Assembly (NCBI GenBank): GCA_050187175.1
Contig: JBFWXS010000009.1
Coordinates: 62,001 to 126,000, forward strand
From: Zeimonas sp050187175
GTDB lineage: Bacteria > Pseudomonadota > Gammaproteobacteria > Burkholderiales > Burkholderiaceae_E
Direction: 5' to 3'
DNA length: 64,000 nucleotides
The translations under genes were made by a program, and so were the position numbers. Of this stretch, positions 45,253 to 54,152 are shown in pieces. Position 1 is the stretch's first letter; every line of letters begins with the position of its first letter. The notes under the pieces are model-generated. The model was not told the origin of the DNA, made no database searches, and was given only the letters and a program-made list of their open reading frames with translations.

Positions 45253-46284
45253 TCATTCGTCGGCCTTGAAATCGGTGCGCACGGCGACCGCGCGCCAGCG
45301 CGCTATCTCGGCCTGCTGGAACGAGCCGAACTCGCGGCCGCCCAGATAAGCCGGGCTCAGGTCCTGCTGAGCCAGGAAGCGCGTGAAGTCGGGCGCGCGC
45401 AGCGCCGCGGCGGCAGCTTTCTGCAGCCGTTCGACGATCGCCGGCGGCGTGTTCTTGGGCGCGAACAGCCCGTACCAGCCGGCCGCCACGACATCCTCGA
45501 AGCCCAGCTCCTTCATCGTCGGCACGCCGGGCAGCGCCGGACTGCGCCGCTCGCCGGTGACCGCCAGCAGCCGCAGCTTGCCGCTCTTCACGTGCGGCAG
45601 CGCCACCTGCGGCACGACGAAGCCGTACTGGACCTGCCCGCTGATCAGATCGACGACCAGCGGCGCCGATCCCTTGTACGGCACGTGGACCTGCGGCAGT
45701 CCGGCCTTGCGCCTGAACATCTCGCCGGCGAACTGCGACGGCGTGCCGGCGCCGAACGAACCGAACGCGCTCTTCGATGGATTGGCTTTCAGCCAGGCGA
45801 CCAGCTCGCGCACGTTGCCGGCCGGCACCGATGCCGGCACCACCAGGCCGAGCTCGAACGTCACCAGCCGCGCCACCGGTACGAAGTCGGCCAGCGGATC
45901 GTAGGGCAGCTTCGTCGACACCACCGGATTGATCGCCATGGTCTGCGCGAAACCCATCAGCACCGTATAGCCGTCGGGCGCCGCGCGGCCCACGGCCGAT
46001 ACGCCGATCAGCCCATTGGCGCCGGCCCGGTTGTCGACGATGAGGTTCTGCCGCAGTTCCGCGCGCATCAGCTGCGCGAGCTGGCGCGCGACGATGTCCG
46101 GCGTGCCGCCGGCCGGTCCTGGAACGACCAGCGTCACGGGACGGGTCGGATACGCCGGCGCAGCGGCCTGCGCGGCAGCGGCGGCCGGCATCAGAGCCGT
46201 GCCGGCCAGCGTGGCCGCCGCGGCGGCGCCCGGAGCGGCCGACAGCAGGGCCCGCCGCCGGCGCGAAATCGTTGACGAACTCAT
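45253..46284 (-). CDS. Bug-family (TctC) periplasmic solute-binding protein, inside the nba operon
   Basis: Bug proteins capture organic acids in the periplasm, usually for tripartite tricarboxylate transporters. The 343-residue product has an N-terminal signal rich in consecutive arginines (ISRRRRALL, Tat-like) with an Ala-rich hydrophobic core ending at AAAAAQ. The mature domain then shows YPTRPVTLVVPGPAGGTPDIVARQL, VDNRAGANGLIG and PDGYTVLMGF. It is inserted between nbaG and nbaF genes in the same direction. No TctA/TctB membrane partners are nearby. The ligand is unknown but is plausibly an aromatic acid feeding this pathway. ATG 46284 is preceded by GGAAAG. Confidence 0.92.
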   Translation of the reverse strand: MSSSTISRRRRALLSAAPGAAAAATLAGTALMPAAAAAQAAAPAYPTRPVTLVVPGPAGGTPDIVARQLAQLMRAELRQNLIVDNRAGANGLIGVSAVGRAAPDGYTVLMGFAQTMAINPVVSTKLPYDPLADFVPVARLVTFELGLVVPASVPAGNVRELVAWLKANPSKSAFGSFGAGTPSQFAGEMFRRKAGLPQVHVPYKGSAPLVVDLISGQVQYGFVVPQVALPHVKSGKLRLLAVTGERRSPALPGVPTMKELGFEDVVAAGWYGLFAPKNTPPAIVERLQKAAAAALRAPDFTRFLAQQDLSPAYLGGREFGSFQQAEIARWRAVAVRTDFKADE

Positions 46285-46547
46285 GGAACTTTCCAGCAGT
46301 GTTGATTGAAGAATCGAACCGGGGCCGGGTGCCGGCCAGTACATCGGTCAGGCGATGGGCCGGCAGCGGACAGATCCGGCCGCGGCTGGGACGCGGGAGT
46401 CCAGAGCAGCGCGACCACGACTGCGACTGCGACTGCGACTGCGACCGTGGTCGTGACCGCGTCTATGCCCGTGCCCGTGCCCGTGCCCGTACCTGTACCT
46501 GTACCTGTACCTGTACCCGTGTCGGCACCCGCGCCCGTCCCTGCGCC
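46285..46547. repeat. Intergenic spacer with hexanucleotide tandem repeats
   Basis: Between the Bug and decarboxylase genes lies a 263-bp spacer. It has about five units of CGACTG (46418-46445), then degenerate hexamers GTGCCC and GTACCT (about 46465-46520). A plus-strand frame through it would read TATATA and PVPVPV dipeptides but has no other support. Similar hexamers lie in the Fe-S protein gene at 54651-54728 and 55594-55655. Confidence 0.8.
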
Positions 46548-47327
46548 CTAGGCCGCCGCCGTCTGGAACGTCGCACGCCCCAGCGACGAAGCCCCGCTGC
46601 CCACCAGGCACTGCACGTGCAGGCCGGGCCTGAGCGCCTCGGCCGCCGTGGCAGCGCCGGCCATGATCAACGAGCCGGCCGGCAGGCTCATCCGCGCATC
46701 GTGCAGCAGCCGCGACGCCTGCACGACGCAGCGCAGCGGGTGGCCGAGGATCGCCGACGTGCTGCCGATCTGGACGTCGCGGCCGTCGAACTGCAGCCGG
46801 ACGCCGGCATTGGCCAGCGCGTCAAACCTGCGAGTCCACGGCCCCACCACCAGGCCCGCCGACGAGCAGTTGTCGGCGACCACGTTCTCGAGATCGAACT
46901 TGAAGTTGCGATACCGCGAATCGATGATCTCGATCGCCGGCGCCACGGCTTCCAGGTAGTCGGTGGCTTCGAGCGCGGTCAAGGGTGCGTCGATGGTCCT
47001 GCGCGTCACGAAGCATACTTCCGGCTCGGCGCGCGGATGCACGTAGCGCTTCAGATCGACGACGCCGCCCTCTTCCTCGATCATGCCGTCGGTGAGCAGC
47101 CCCCAGATCAACGCGTCGACGCCCATCTGGATCATCTTGGCGCGGCTGGTGAAGCCGAGCTTGATGCCCTTCATCTGCTCGCCGCGCTCGAGGCGCCGCT
47201 GGATGGACGCGCGCTGGATCTCGTACGCCTGCGCCAGCGTCATGCCGCCCGGCGGCAGTTGGTCGACGTCGTGCGCCTCGCGCGCGGCGTCGTCGAGCTT
47301 GCGTGCTGTGTCGGCGATCAGGTTCAT
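46548..47327 (-). CDS. nbaG: 4-oxalocrotonate decarboxylase
   Basis: The enzyme decarboxylates 2-oxo-3-hexenedioate to 2-hydroxypenta-2,4-dienoate, working in a complex with the hydratase. The 259-residue protein belongs to the fumarylacetoacetase-like hydratase/decarboxylase family: GIKLGFTSRAKMIQMGV, EPEVCFVTRRTI (metal-binding Glu), and APAIEIIDSRYRNFKFD. It starts within the stop of the aldolase gene (ATGA). It is homologous to the hydratase at 49391-50188 and is distinguished by closer match to the decarboxylase pattern and by gene order. Confidence 0.9.
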   Translation of the reverse strand: MNLIADTARKLDDAAREAHDVDQLPPGGMTLAQAYEIQRASIQRRLERGEQMKGIKLGFTSRAKMIQMGVDALIWGLLTDGMIEEEGGVVDLKRYVHPRAEPEVCFVTRRTIDAPLTALEATDYLEAVAPAIEIIDSRYRNFKFDLENVVADNCSSAGLVVGPWTRRFDALANAGVRLQFDGRDVQIGSTSAILGHPLRCVVQASRLLHDARMSLPAGSLIMAGAATAAEALRPGLHVQCLVGSGASSLGRATFQTAAA

Positions 47328-48397
47328 GCTGCCTTGCTCTTCTTCGCTGCGTCGCCGGTGGACTTGCCTTCGGCCTGCGCGAGCATGTCGAGCGCCACGT
47401 CGACGATCATGTCCTCCTGGCCGCCGACCATGCGCCGCTTGCCGAGCTCGACCAGGATGTCGAAGGCCGGCAGCCCGTAGCGCTTGGCCGCCGCCTCGCT
47501 GTGCAGCAGGAAGCTCGAGTAGACGCCGGCATAGCCCAGCGCCAGCGTCTCGCGATCGACGCGCACCGGCCGCTCCTGCAGCGGACGCACGATGTCCTCC
47601 GCGGCGTCGATCAGCTTGCGCACGTCGCAGCCGTGGTTCAGCCCCATGCGGTCGACCGCGGCGATGAACACTTCCAGCGGCGCATTGCCCGCGCCCGCGC
47701 CCATGCCGGTCAGGCTGGCATCGACGCGATCGCAGCCGTGCTCGAGCGCGACGATGCTGTTCGCCACGCCCAGGCTCAGATTGTGGTGCGCGTGAATGCC
47801 GGTCTCGGTCTCGGGCTTCAGAACGTCCTTGAAGGCCTTGAAGCGGTCGGCCACGTCGTACATGTTCAGCGCGCCGCCCGAATCGACCACGTAGATGCAC
47901 TGCGCGCCGTAGTTCTCCATCAGCTTGGCCTGCTCGGCCAGCCCCTGCGGCGTGTTCATGTGGCTCATCATCAGGAAGCCCACCGCATTCATGCCGAGCT
48001 CGCGCGCGTACTCGATGTGCTGCTTCGAGATGTCGGCCTCGGTGCAGTGCGTGGCCACGCGCACGATGCGGGCGCCCGCGTCGTACGCATTACGCAGGTC
48101 GTGCACGGTGCCGATGCCGGGCAGCAGCAGCGTCGCCACCTGCGCGTGCTTGATGTTGCCGGCCACCGCTTCGATCCATTCCAGATCGGTATGCGCGCCG
48201 AAGCCGTAGTTGAAGCTGGAGCCGCGCAGGCCGTCGCCGTGCGCCACCTCGATGCTGTCGACACGCGCTTCGTCCAGCGCGCGCGCGATGCGGATCGCAT
48301 CCTGCAGCGAATACTGGTGGCGGATCGCGTGCATGCCGTCACGCAGCGTGACGTCGGAGACGTAGATCTTCTTGCTGGTATCGAATTTGCTGGACAT
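47324..48397 (-). CDS. nbaI: 4-hydroxy-2-oxovalerate aldolase
   Basis: This DRE-TIM metallolyase (357 residues) cleaves 4-hydroxy-2-oxovalerate to pyruvate and acetaldehyde. Motifs: DVTLRDGMHA (catalytic Arg and metal-binding Asp), VDSGGALNMYDV, and the metal-binding HAHHNLSLG. It forms a channel with the acylating acetaldehyde dehydrogenase encoded just upstream, whose gene it follows by 10 bases. The enzyme class is shared with dmpG/bphI/mhpE. Confidence 0.96.
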   Translation of the reverse strand: MSSKFDTSKKIYVSDVTLRDGMHAIRHQYSLQDAIRIARALDEARVDSIEVAHGDGLRGSSFNYGFGAHTDLEWIEAVAGNIKHAQVATLLLPGIGTVHDLRNAYDAGARIVRVATHCTEADISKQHIEYARELGMNAVGFLMMSHMNTPQGLAEQAKLMENYGAQCIYVVDSGGALNMYDVADRFKAFKDVLKPETETGIHAHHNLSLGVANSIVALEHGCDRVDASLTGMGAGAGNAPLEVFIAAVDRMGLNHGCDVRKLIDAAEDIVRPLQERPVRVDRETLALGYAGVYSSFLLHSEAAAKRYGLPAFDILVELGKRRMVGGQEDMIVDVALDMLAQAEGKSTGDAAKKSKAA

Positions 48398-48407
48398 GGC
48401 GGCTCCT

Positions 48408-49367
48408 TCAGGCGGCGGCCCGGCTCGCCAGCCGGCGCAGTGCCATCTGCTCGGCGGTGGCCATCGCGGCGCTGGTCATGATGTCGAGATTGCCGGCGTA
48501 GGCAGGCAGATAGTGGGCGGCGCCTTCGACTTCGAGGAACACCGACACCTTCAGGCCCTGCGTCAGGCCGACGCCCGGTACATTGATGCGGCGATCGCCG
48601 TCGATGCGCTCGAACTGCACATCCTGCTTGAGCCGGTAGCCGGGCACGTAGGCGGCCACGTCGGCGGCCATCTTCTGCACCGAGGCGGCGATGGCCGCCT
48701 GGTCGGCGTCCAGCTCGGTCAGGCAGTAGACCGTGTCGCGCATGATCAGCGGCGGCTCCGCCGGGTTCAGGATGATGATCGCCTTGCCTTCCTTGGCCCC
48801 GCCGACCTCGACGATGGCCTTGGACGTCGTCTCGGTGAACTCGTCGATGTTCGCGCGCGTGCCCGGACCGGCCGACTTGCTGGCGATCGACGCGACGATC
48901 TCGGCATAGCGCACCGGCGCGACGCGCGACACGGCCCGCACCATCGGAATCGTCGCCTGGCCGCCGCAGGTCACCATGTTGACGTTCTGCACGTCCAGAT
49001 GCCGGTCGAGATTGACGACGGGCACCACGTACGGGCCGATGGCCGCCGGCGTCAGGTCGACCATCTGCACGCCGTGCGGCTTCAGCAGCTCGTTGTGGCG
49101 CGCATGCGCGCCCGCGCTGGTGGCGTCGAAGACGATTCCGATTTCCTTGAACTCGGGCATCTTCAGCAGGCCGTCGACGCCGTCGGCGGTCGTCGGCACG
49201 CCCAGCCGCTGGGCGCGCGCCAGTCCGTCGGATTGCGGGTCGATGCCGACCATGGCCTTCATCTGCAGATGGCGCGAGTTGCGCAGCACCTTGATCATCA
49301 GATCGGTGCCGATGTTGCCGGAACCGATGATCGCCACCGGGACTCTGGAGTCGCTATTCATGAGCAT
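48408..49367 (-). CDS. nbaJ: Acetaldehyde dehydrogenase (acylating)
   Basis: Converts the acetaldehyde made by the partner aldolase into acetyl-CoA with NAD and CoA. The 319-residue protein has the NAD-binding GSGNIGTDLMIK (residues about 15-26), the catalytic Cys in NMVTCGGQATIP, and a C-terminal NLDIMTSAA. ATG 49367 has GAGG nine bases before it. An ATG two codons later is also possible. The order hydratase, dehydrogenase, aldolase follows nbaHJI. Confidence 0.96.
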   Translation of the reverse strand: MLMNSDSRVPVAIIGSGNIGTDLMIKVLRNSRHLQMKAMVGIDPQSDGLARAQRLGVPTTADGVDGLLKMPEFKEIGIVFDATSAGAHARHNELLKPHGVQMVDLTPAAIGPYVVPVVNLDRHLDVQNVNMVTCGGQATIPMVRAVSRVAPVRYAEIVASIASKSAGPGTRANIDEFTETTSKAIVEVGGAKEGKAIIILNPAEPPLIMRDTVYCLTELDADQAAIAASVQKMAADVAAYVPGYRLKQDVQFERIDGDRRINVPGVGLTQGLKVSVFLEVEGAAHYLPAYAGNLDIMTSAAMATAEQMALRRLASRAAA

Positions 49368-49390
49368 GGGTTGAACCTCGTTTTCGGGAA

Positions 49391-50188
49391 TCACTGACCG
49401 AACACGGCGTCGACCGAGCCGAGTCCCTCGATGCGCGCGGTTAGCACGTCGCCGCGATTGATGACCGCCATGGGGCCCAGCGCCCCCGTCATCAGCACGT
49501 CGCCGGCGCGCAGCGGCGTACCCAGCCGCGCCAGCGTGTCGGCCAGCCACACGGCGGCGTTCATCGGATTGCCCAGGCAGGCCGAGCCGGTGCCGACCGA
49601 GATCTGGTCGCCGCGCCGCTCCAGCGTCATGCCGCAGCCGGCCAGATCCAGCTTGGACAGCATGACCGGCCGCGTGCCCAGCACGAACAGGCTGGACGAC
49701 GCATTGTCGGCCACCGTATCGACCAGCTTGATGTCCCAGTTGGCGATCCGGCTGCCGACGACTTCGATGGCCGGCAGCGCATAGGCAGTGGCCGATATCA
49801 GGTCGGCCACGGTGTGCTTCGCATGAGCCAGGTCGCGGTCGAGCACCAGCGCGATCTCGGCCTCGGCCTTGGGCTGCATCAGCCGCGACCAGGCGATCTC
49901 TTCCCCGTCGCCGACCGCCATGTCGGCGAACAGCGCGCCGAAGTCGGGCGAATCGACGCCCAGCTGCCGCTGCACGGCCAGCGAGGTCAGGCCGATCTTG
50001 CGGCCGACCAGCCGCGCGCCGTCCTTCAGCCGGCGGGCGGTATTGATCTGCTGGACGCGGTAGGCCGCGGCGAGCAGATCGCCGTCGCCGGCGGCGCGGC
50101 CGAGCTGGTCGCGCACCGGCGCGATCGGCTGGCCGCTGCGCTCGGCCTGCCACAGCTGGTCGGCAATCGATGTCAGAGCATCATCCAC
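49391..50188 (-). CDS. nbaH: 2-oxopent-4-enoate hydratase
   Basis: Adds water to 2-hydroxypenta-2,4-dienoate to give 4-hydroxy-2-oxovalerate. The 265-residue fumarylacetoacetase-like fold protein contains GRKIGLTSLAVQRQLGVD, KAEAEIALVLDRDL (metal-binding acidic residues) and PAIEVVGSRIANWDIKLVDTVADNAS. It lies downstream of the aldehyde dehydrogenase gene and upstream of nbaJ. It resembles MhpD and DmpE. Confidence 0.93.
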   Translation of the reverse strand: MDDALTSIADQLWQAERSGQPIAPVRDQLGRAAGDGDLLAAAYRVQQINTARRLKDGARLVGRKIGLTSLAVQRQLGVDSPDFGALFADMAVGDGEEIAWSRLMQPKAEAEIALVLDRDLAHAKHTVADLISATAYALPAIEVVGSRIANWDIKLVDTVADNASSSLFVLGTRPVMLSKLDLAGCGMTLERRGDQISVGTGSACLGNPMNAAVWLADTLARLGTPLRAGDVLMTGALGPMAVINRGDVLTARIEGLGSVDAVFGQ

Positions 50189-50250
50189 TGCGAGAATCCT
50201 CGGAAAGTTGTCGACGGGCAGGTCACGCCGCCGGCCGCGGGGCCGCCCGG

Positions 50251-51735
50251 TCAGACCTTGATGCAGATGTTACTGGTCTCGGAGTAGAAGTCGAGCGAAT
50301 AGCGTCCGCCTTCGCGGCCGATGCCCGACAGCCGGGTGCCGCCGAACGGCGTGCGCAGATCGCGCGAGAACCAGGTATTGACCCAGACGATGCCGACGTG
50401 CAGCTGCGGCGTAACCCGGTGCGCCCGCGACAGATTGGTCGTCCAGACGCTGCTGGCCAGTCCGTACGGGCTGTCGTTGACGCGGCGGATGACCTCCTCC
50501 TCGCTGTCGAAGGGCGCGAGGTGGCAGACCGGCCCGAACACTTCCTCGGTGACGCAGCGCGCGGTATCGGGCAGCCCGGTCCAGATCGTCGGCTGGACGA
50601 AGGCGCCCTGGTCGCGCTCGTCGCCGAACACCGGCACGCCGCCGCCGGTGACGACGGTGGCGCCCTCCTCGACGGCCAGCCGGTAGTACGACAGCACCTT
50701 CTCGCGGTGCTCGTGCGAGATCAGCGAGCCCATGAACACGTCGGGCTCGTCGGGCCAGCCGATCTTCAGCGCCTCGGTGCGGGCCTTCAGCGCTGCCACG
50801 AAGCGCTCGAAGATCGGGCGCTCGACGTAGACACGTTCCGAGCACAGGCAGACCTGCCCCGCGTTCGTGAAACTCGAACGGACGATGCCGTCGACCGCCG
50901 CGTCGAAATCGGCATCGGCGAACACGACCGCGGCGTTCTTGCCGCCGAGCTCGAACGACACTTCCTTAACGCCGTCGGCCACGGTCTTCATGATGGTCGC
51001 GCCGGTGCGCGATTCGCCGGTGAAGGTGATCGCGTCGATGCCCGGATGCCGTGCCAGCGCCTCGCCGGCCGAGCCCGGGCCGAAACCGTGGACCACGTTG
51101 AACACGCCTGGGGGCACGCCCGCCTCGTGGAAGGCTTCGGCGATCAGCGTCGCCGACGACGGCGTCTCCTCGGACGGCTTGCAGACGATCGCATTGCCGC
51201 AGATCAGCGCCGGCGCGGCCTTCCAGGTCAGCGACAGGATGGGCAGGTTCCACGGCGAGATGCTGGCCACCACGCCCAGCGGCTTGCGCAGCGTGTAGTT
51301 GATCAGCTTGGTACCGTCGGCCAGCGTGGTCTCGAAGAAATCGCTGTGCGCCGTCTTGCCCAGATCGGCGAAGGTGCGGAAGTTGGCGATACCGCGGTAG
51401 ACGTCCAGCTTGCGGGCCTGCTCCAGCGGACGGCCGGTGTCAGCCACCTCGGCGGCCAGGAATTCTTCGAAGCGGCGCTCGATGACGTCGGCCACGCGGT
51501 GCAGCATCGCGGCCCGCGACTCCACCGTCGCTTGACCCCAGGCACCGTCGACCGCCCGCCGCGCCGCCCGCACCGCGCGGTCGACCAGCGCCGCATCGGC
51601 CTCATGAACCTTGGCGAGCACGCCGCCGTGCAGCGGGCTGACATTGTCGAACAGCTTGCCGGTTTCGACGAACTCGCCGTCGACGTAATTGCGCACGCTG
51701 CTCAGCGTCGGCGGAAGCGGGAAGCGGTGGGCCAC
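50251..51735 (-). CDS. nbaE: 2-aminomuconate-6-semialdehyde dehydrogenase
   Basis: This 494-residue NAD-dependent aldehyde dehydrogenase oxidises the ACMSD product to 2-aminomuconate, avoiding cyclisation to picolinate. ALDH signatures are complete: SPWNLPILSLTWKAAPALICGN, catalytic Glu in VSFELGGKNAAVVF, catalytic Cys in GQVCLCSERV, and the terminal GIGREGGRYSLDFYSE. GTG 51735 was chosen because GGAG lies seven bases before it. Relatives are 2-hydroxymuconic semialdehyde dehydrogenases, and the specific substrate is assigned from the operon. Confidence 0.93.
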   Translation of the reverse strand: MAHRFPLPPTLSSVRNYVDGEFVETGKLFDNVSPLHGGVLAKVHEADAALVDRAVRAARRAVDGAWGQATVESRAAMLHRVADVIERRFEEFLAAEVADTGRPLEQARKLDVYRGIANFRTFADLGKTAHSDFFETTLADGTKLINYTLRKPLGVVASISPWNLPILSLTWKAAPALICGNAIVCKPSEETPSSATLIAEAFHEAGVPPGVFNVVHGFGPGSAGEALARHPGIDAITFTGESRTGATIMKTVADGVKEVSFELGGKNAAVVFADADFDAAVDGIVRSSFTNAGQVCLCSERVYVERPIFERFVAALKARTEALKIGWPDEPDVFMGSLISHEHREKVLSYYRLAVEEGATVVTGGGVPVFGDERDQGAFVQPTIWTGLPDTARCVTEEVFGPVCHLAPFDSEEEVIRRVNDSPYGLASSVWTTNLSRAHRVTPQLHVGIVWVNTWFSRDLRTPFGGTRLSGIGREGGRYSLDFYSETSNICIKV

Positions 51736-51907
51736 GGCAGACTCCAGGGGAAATGCGGCGAGTCTACGCAGGCCCTCCTGCAATGGATAATGACGATTGG
51801 CGCACGTGATATAAAGGGCTGGAATATAACGGCCGGCTAATGGCCGGCCGACGCTCCCGGCTGCCGGCGCCCTGACTGCCGTCGCCGGCGCCCCGACTGC
51901 CGGCGCC
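51736..51907. other. Spacer with imperfect GC-rich direct repeats
   Basis: Between the aldehyde dehydrogenase and the leading Bug gene, 51856-51906 contains three imperfect copies of a CTGCCGGCGCCCTGACT-like unit. The preceding 60 bases (51783-51840) are comparatively AT-rich (ATATAAAGGGCTGGAATATAA) and could hold an internal promoter for the nba genes, but no box is assigned. Confidence 0.5.
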
Positions 51908-52873
51908 CTACTGCGGCTGCACCTTGGCCAGCCGCGCCGCTTCCTTGTAAAGCGGCAGATCGCGCGCCATCGTATCGGCCAGCTCCGCCGCGGAGCTGCC
52001 GACCGGCTCGATGCCGAGATCCTTCAGCCGGCGGCTGACCTCCGGCTTGGCCAGCGCCTGCTGCACGGCGCCCTGCAGCTTCGTCACCACGGCCGGCGGC
52101 GTGCCGGCAGGCGCGAACAGCGCCGACCAGAAGCTCATGACGAAACCGCGGGCGCCCGCCTCGTCCGCCGTCGGCACATCGGGCAGCTGCGAGAAGCGCC
52201 GACTGCCGGTGACGGCCAGAGCGCGCAGCTTGCCCGCCTGGATCTGCGGCATCACGGCGGCGGCGTCGATCAGCGCCACGTCGACCTCATTGGCAAGCAT
52301 CGCCGTCACGACCTGCGAGTTGCCCTTGTAGTTGACATTGTCCAGCGTGATGCCGGCCTTGCTGGCGAACACCGCTGCCGCCAGCTGGAACGAGGTGGCG
52401 CCGGACCCCACCAGCAGCGGCTTGGCGCTGCGCTTGGCGGAGGCGATGAACTCCTGCAGCGTGCCCGCCTTGCTGGCCGGGTTGACCGTGACGATCATCG
52501 GAATGTCGCCGACCAGCGAGATCGGCGCGAAATCCTTGACCGGGTCATAGTTGATCTTGGCGAACAATGCCGGATTGACCGCCATGCCGCTGCTGGGCCC
52601 GACCAGCAGCGTGTGGCCGTCCGGCGCGGCCTGCCGGACCGCTTCGATGGCGATCATGCCGCTCGCGCCGGGCCGGTTCTCGACCACGAAGGGCTGGCCC
52701 AGCGTCTGCTGGAAGTGCTCGGCCATCAGCCGTGCCAGGATGTCGTTGCCGCCCCCGGGCGCGAAACCGACCAGCATGCGCACCGGCTTGGCGGGATAGG
52801 CGGTCTGCGCCTGCAGCGGCCCGCCGAGAACGGCGAGCGCCAGGCCAAGAACTAGAACGGCACATCGTTTCAT
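51908..52873 (-). CDS. Bug-family (TctC) periplasmic solute-binding protein heading the nba operon
   Basis: The 321-residue product from ATG 52873 (RBS AGGAGT) has a classical signal peptide (about residues 1-23, ending LQAQ). The Bug fold follows: YPAKPVRMLVGFAPGGGNDILARLM, VENRPGASGMIAIEAV, PDGHTLLVG, and VNYKGNSQVVTAM. It is likely cotranscribed with the nba genes downstream and diverges from an AraC-type regulator. Ligand probably an aromatic acid substrate of this pathway, by context only. Confidence 0.93.
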   Translation of the reverse strand: MKRCAVLVLGLALAVLGGPLQAQTAYPAKPVRMLVGFAPGGGNDILARLMAEHFQQTLGQPFVVENRPGASGMIAIEAVRQAAPDGHTLLVGPSSGMAVNPALFAKINYDPVKDFAPISLVGDIPMIVTVNPASKAGTLQEFIASAKRSAKPLLVGSGATSFQLAAAVFASKAGITLDNVNYKGNSQVVTAMLANEVDVALIDAAAVMPQIQAGKLRALAVTGSRRFSQLPDVPTADEAGARGFVMSFWSALFAPAGTPPAVVTKLQGAVQQALAKPEVSRRLKDLGIEPVGSSAAELADTMARDLPLYKEAARLAKVQPQ

Positions 52874-53016
52874 CGTCACTCCTGAGTCATCGAAGCTGGG
52901 AAAGCGGCCAGGCCGGATCGCCATGATTGTCCGAAGCTTTGATAAAGTGAAATTCGCTGTCGGTGCCAGGCAATGTGGCTGGCAGCGCCAAATCATCTCT
53001 GCGCGAGGTAGACGCG

Positions 53017-53979
53017 ATGGCCGCATGGCAGCGGTGGTGCACCACCGACCACGAAGCCAGGAAATACGAGTTCTGGCATGACGCCGTCTGTTCCGGCGTG
53101 GTCGAATCGGAGCTGGCGGTCGACTGCCGCAGCAGCTTCCACGGCACACTGTTCAGCCGCACACGGGCCGACGTCCGGCTGGTGAACTTCGCCAGCGCGC
53201 AGCACCGCATCCGTCGCTCCAGCACGCAGGTCCACAGGCAAGGCGGCGACCGGCTGATGCTGAGCCTGCAGTGCCAGGGGAACGCGCTGCTGTCGCAGAA
53301 AGGCGTCGTGCAGGACGTCGCCGCGGGCGAATTCGGGCTGCTCAACGCCGGCGCGCCGTTCGAGATCGCCTTCCCCGCCCAGACCAGCCGGCGGCTGATC
53401 CTGCTGCCGCGCCATCTGTTCGGCGCCAACTCGCCCGTCCTGAAGGCGCTGGACCGGCCGCTGAAGCTGGCCGGCGGCTCGCGGCTGGCACCGCTGCTGA
53501 CCGAAACGGTCCGCCTGCTCACCGATACCGACACCGCCGTACACGACCGCGCCACCGATGCGCTGGTCGGCACCGTCGTCGAGCTGCTGGCCATGGAACT
53601 GGGCGAACGCGACGGATTGCGCGCGCATTCGCGCAATGCCGCCGAGCTGTCGTTCGACACGATCCGCAAGTTCACCGAGCTGCATCTCACCGATCCCGAA
53701 CTGTCGCCGGCCATGGTCGCTTCCGCCTGCCGCGTCTCGGTACGCACGCTGCACCGGTTGTTCCGGCGCTACGCGGACAGCAGCTTCGAGAGCCACGTGA
53801 TCGAAGCCCGCCTGGCACTGTCGGAACAGATGCTGCGCGCGCGCAGGACGCGCACCGTCAGCGAGGCCGCGTACGCCTGCGGCTTCAATAACGTCTCGCA
53901 CTTCACGAAGCGCTTCTCGGAGCGCTTCGGCGTGTCGCCGGTTCAGCTGCTCAGGGCGCCGGACACGCTGCACGGCTAG
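53017..53979 (+). CDS. AraC-family transcriptional regulator (FeaR-like)
   Basis: The 320-residue protein has an N-terminal AraC-binding-like regulatory domain (about 1-200) and a C-terminal double helix-turn-helix (about 215-315: SPAMVASACRVSVRTLHRLF and TVSEAAYACGFNNVSHFTKRF). The divergent orientation, 143 bases from the Bug gene, suggests it activates the nba operon. The known nba cluster of Pseudomonas fluorescens KU-7 uses a LysR-type NbaR instead, so the regulator has been swapped. ATG 53017 has GAGG eight bases upstream. Confidence 0.9.
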   Translation: MAAWQRWCTTDHEARKYEFWHDAVCSGVVESELAVDCRSSFHGTLFSRTRADVRLVNFASAQHRIRRSSTQVHRQGGDRLMLSLQCQGNALLSQKGVVQDVAAGEFGLLNAGAPFEIAFPAQTSRRLILLPRHLFGANSPVLKALDRPLKLAGGSRLAPLLTETVRLLTDTDTAVHDRATDALVGTVVELLAMELGERDGLRAHSRNAAELSFDTIRKFTELHLTDPELSPAMVASACRVSVRTLHRLFRRYADSSFESHVIEARLALSEQMLRARRTRTVSEAAYACGFNNVSHFTKRFSERFGVSPVQLLRAPDTLHG

Positions 53980-54152
53980 GGCCGCACGGTTCAGGCCGCA
54001 CGGCTGAGGCCGCTCGGCGCCGCGAGCGCCGCGGCACAGGCGCCTTCGGCCATGCCGCATGGCACGCTGGGCACAGCCGCCGCCGCGGCGGCTGGCGACA
54101 ATCCGCCGGAACTCGCCGATGTCCGGCGACGATCATCCGGTTTGCCAGGCGC

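Noticed and set aside
46306..46551. 81-codon plus-strand frame with TATATA and PVPVPV repeats.
   Set aside because: It is only a translation of the hexanucleotide repeats between two minus-strand genes. There is no ribosome site or similarity.
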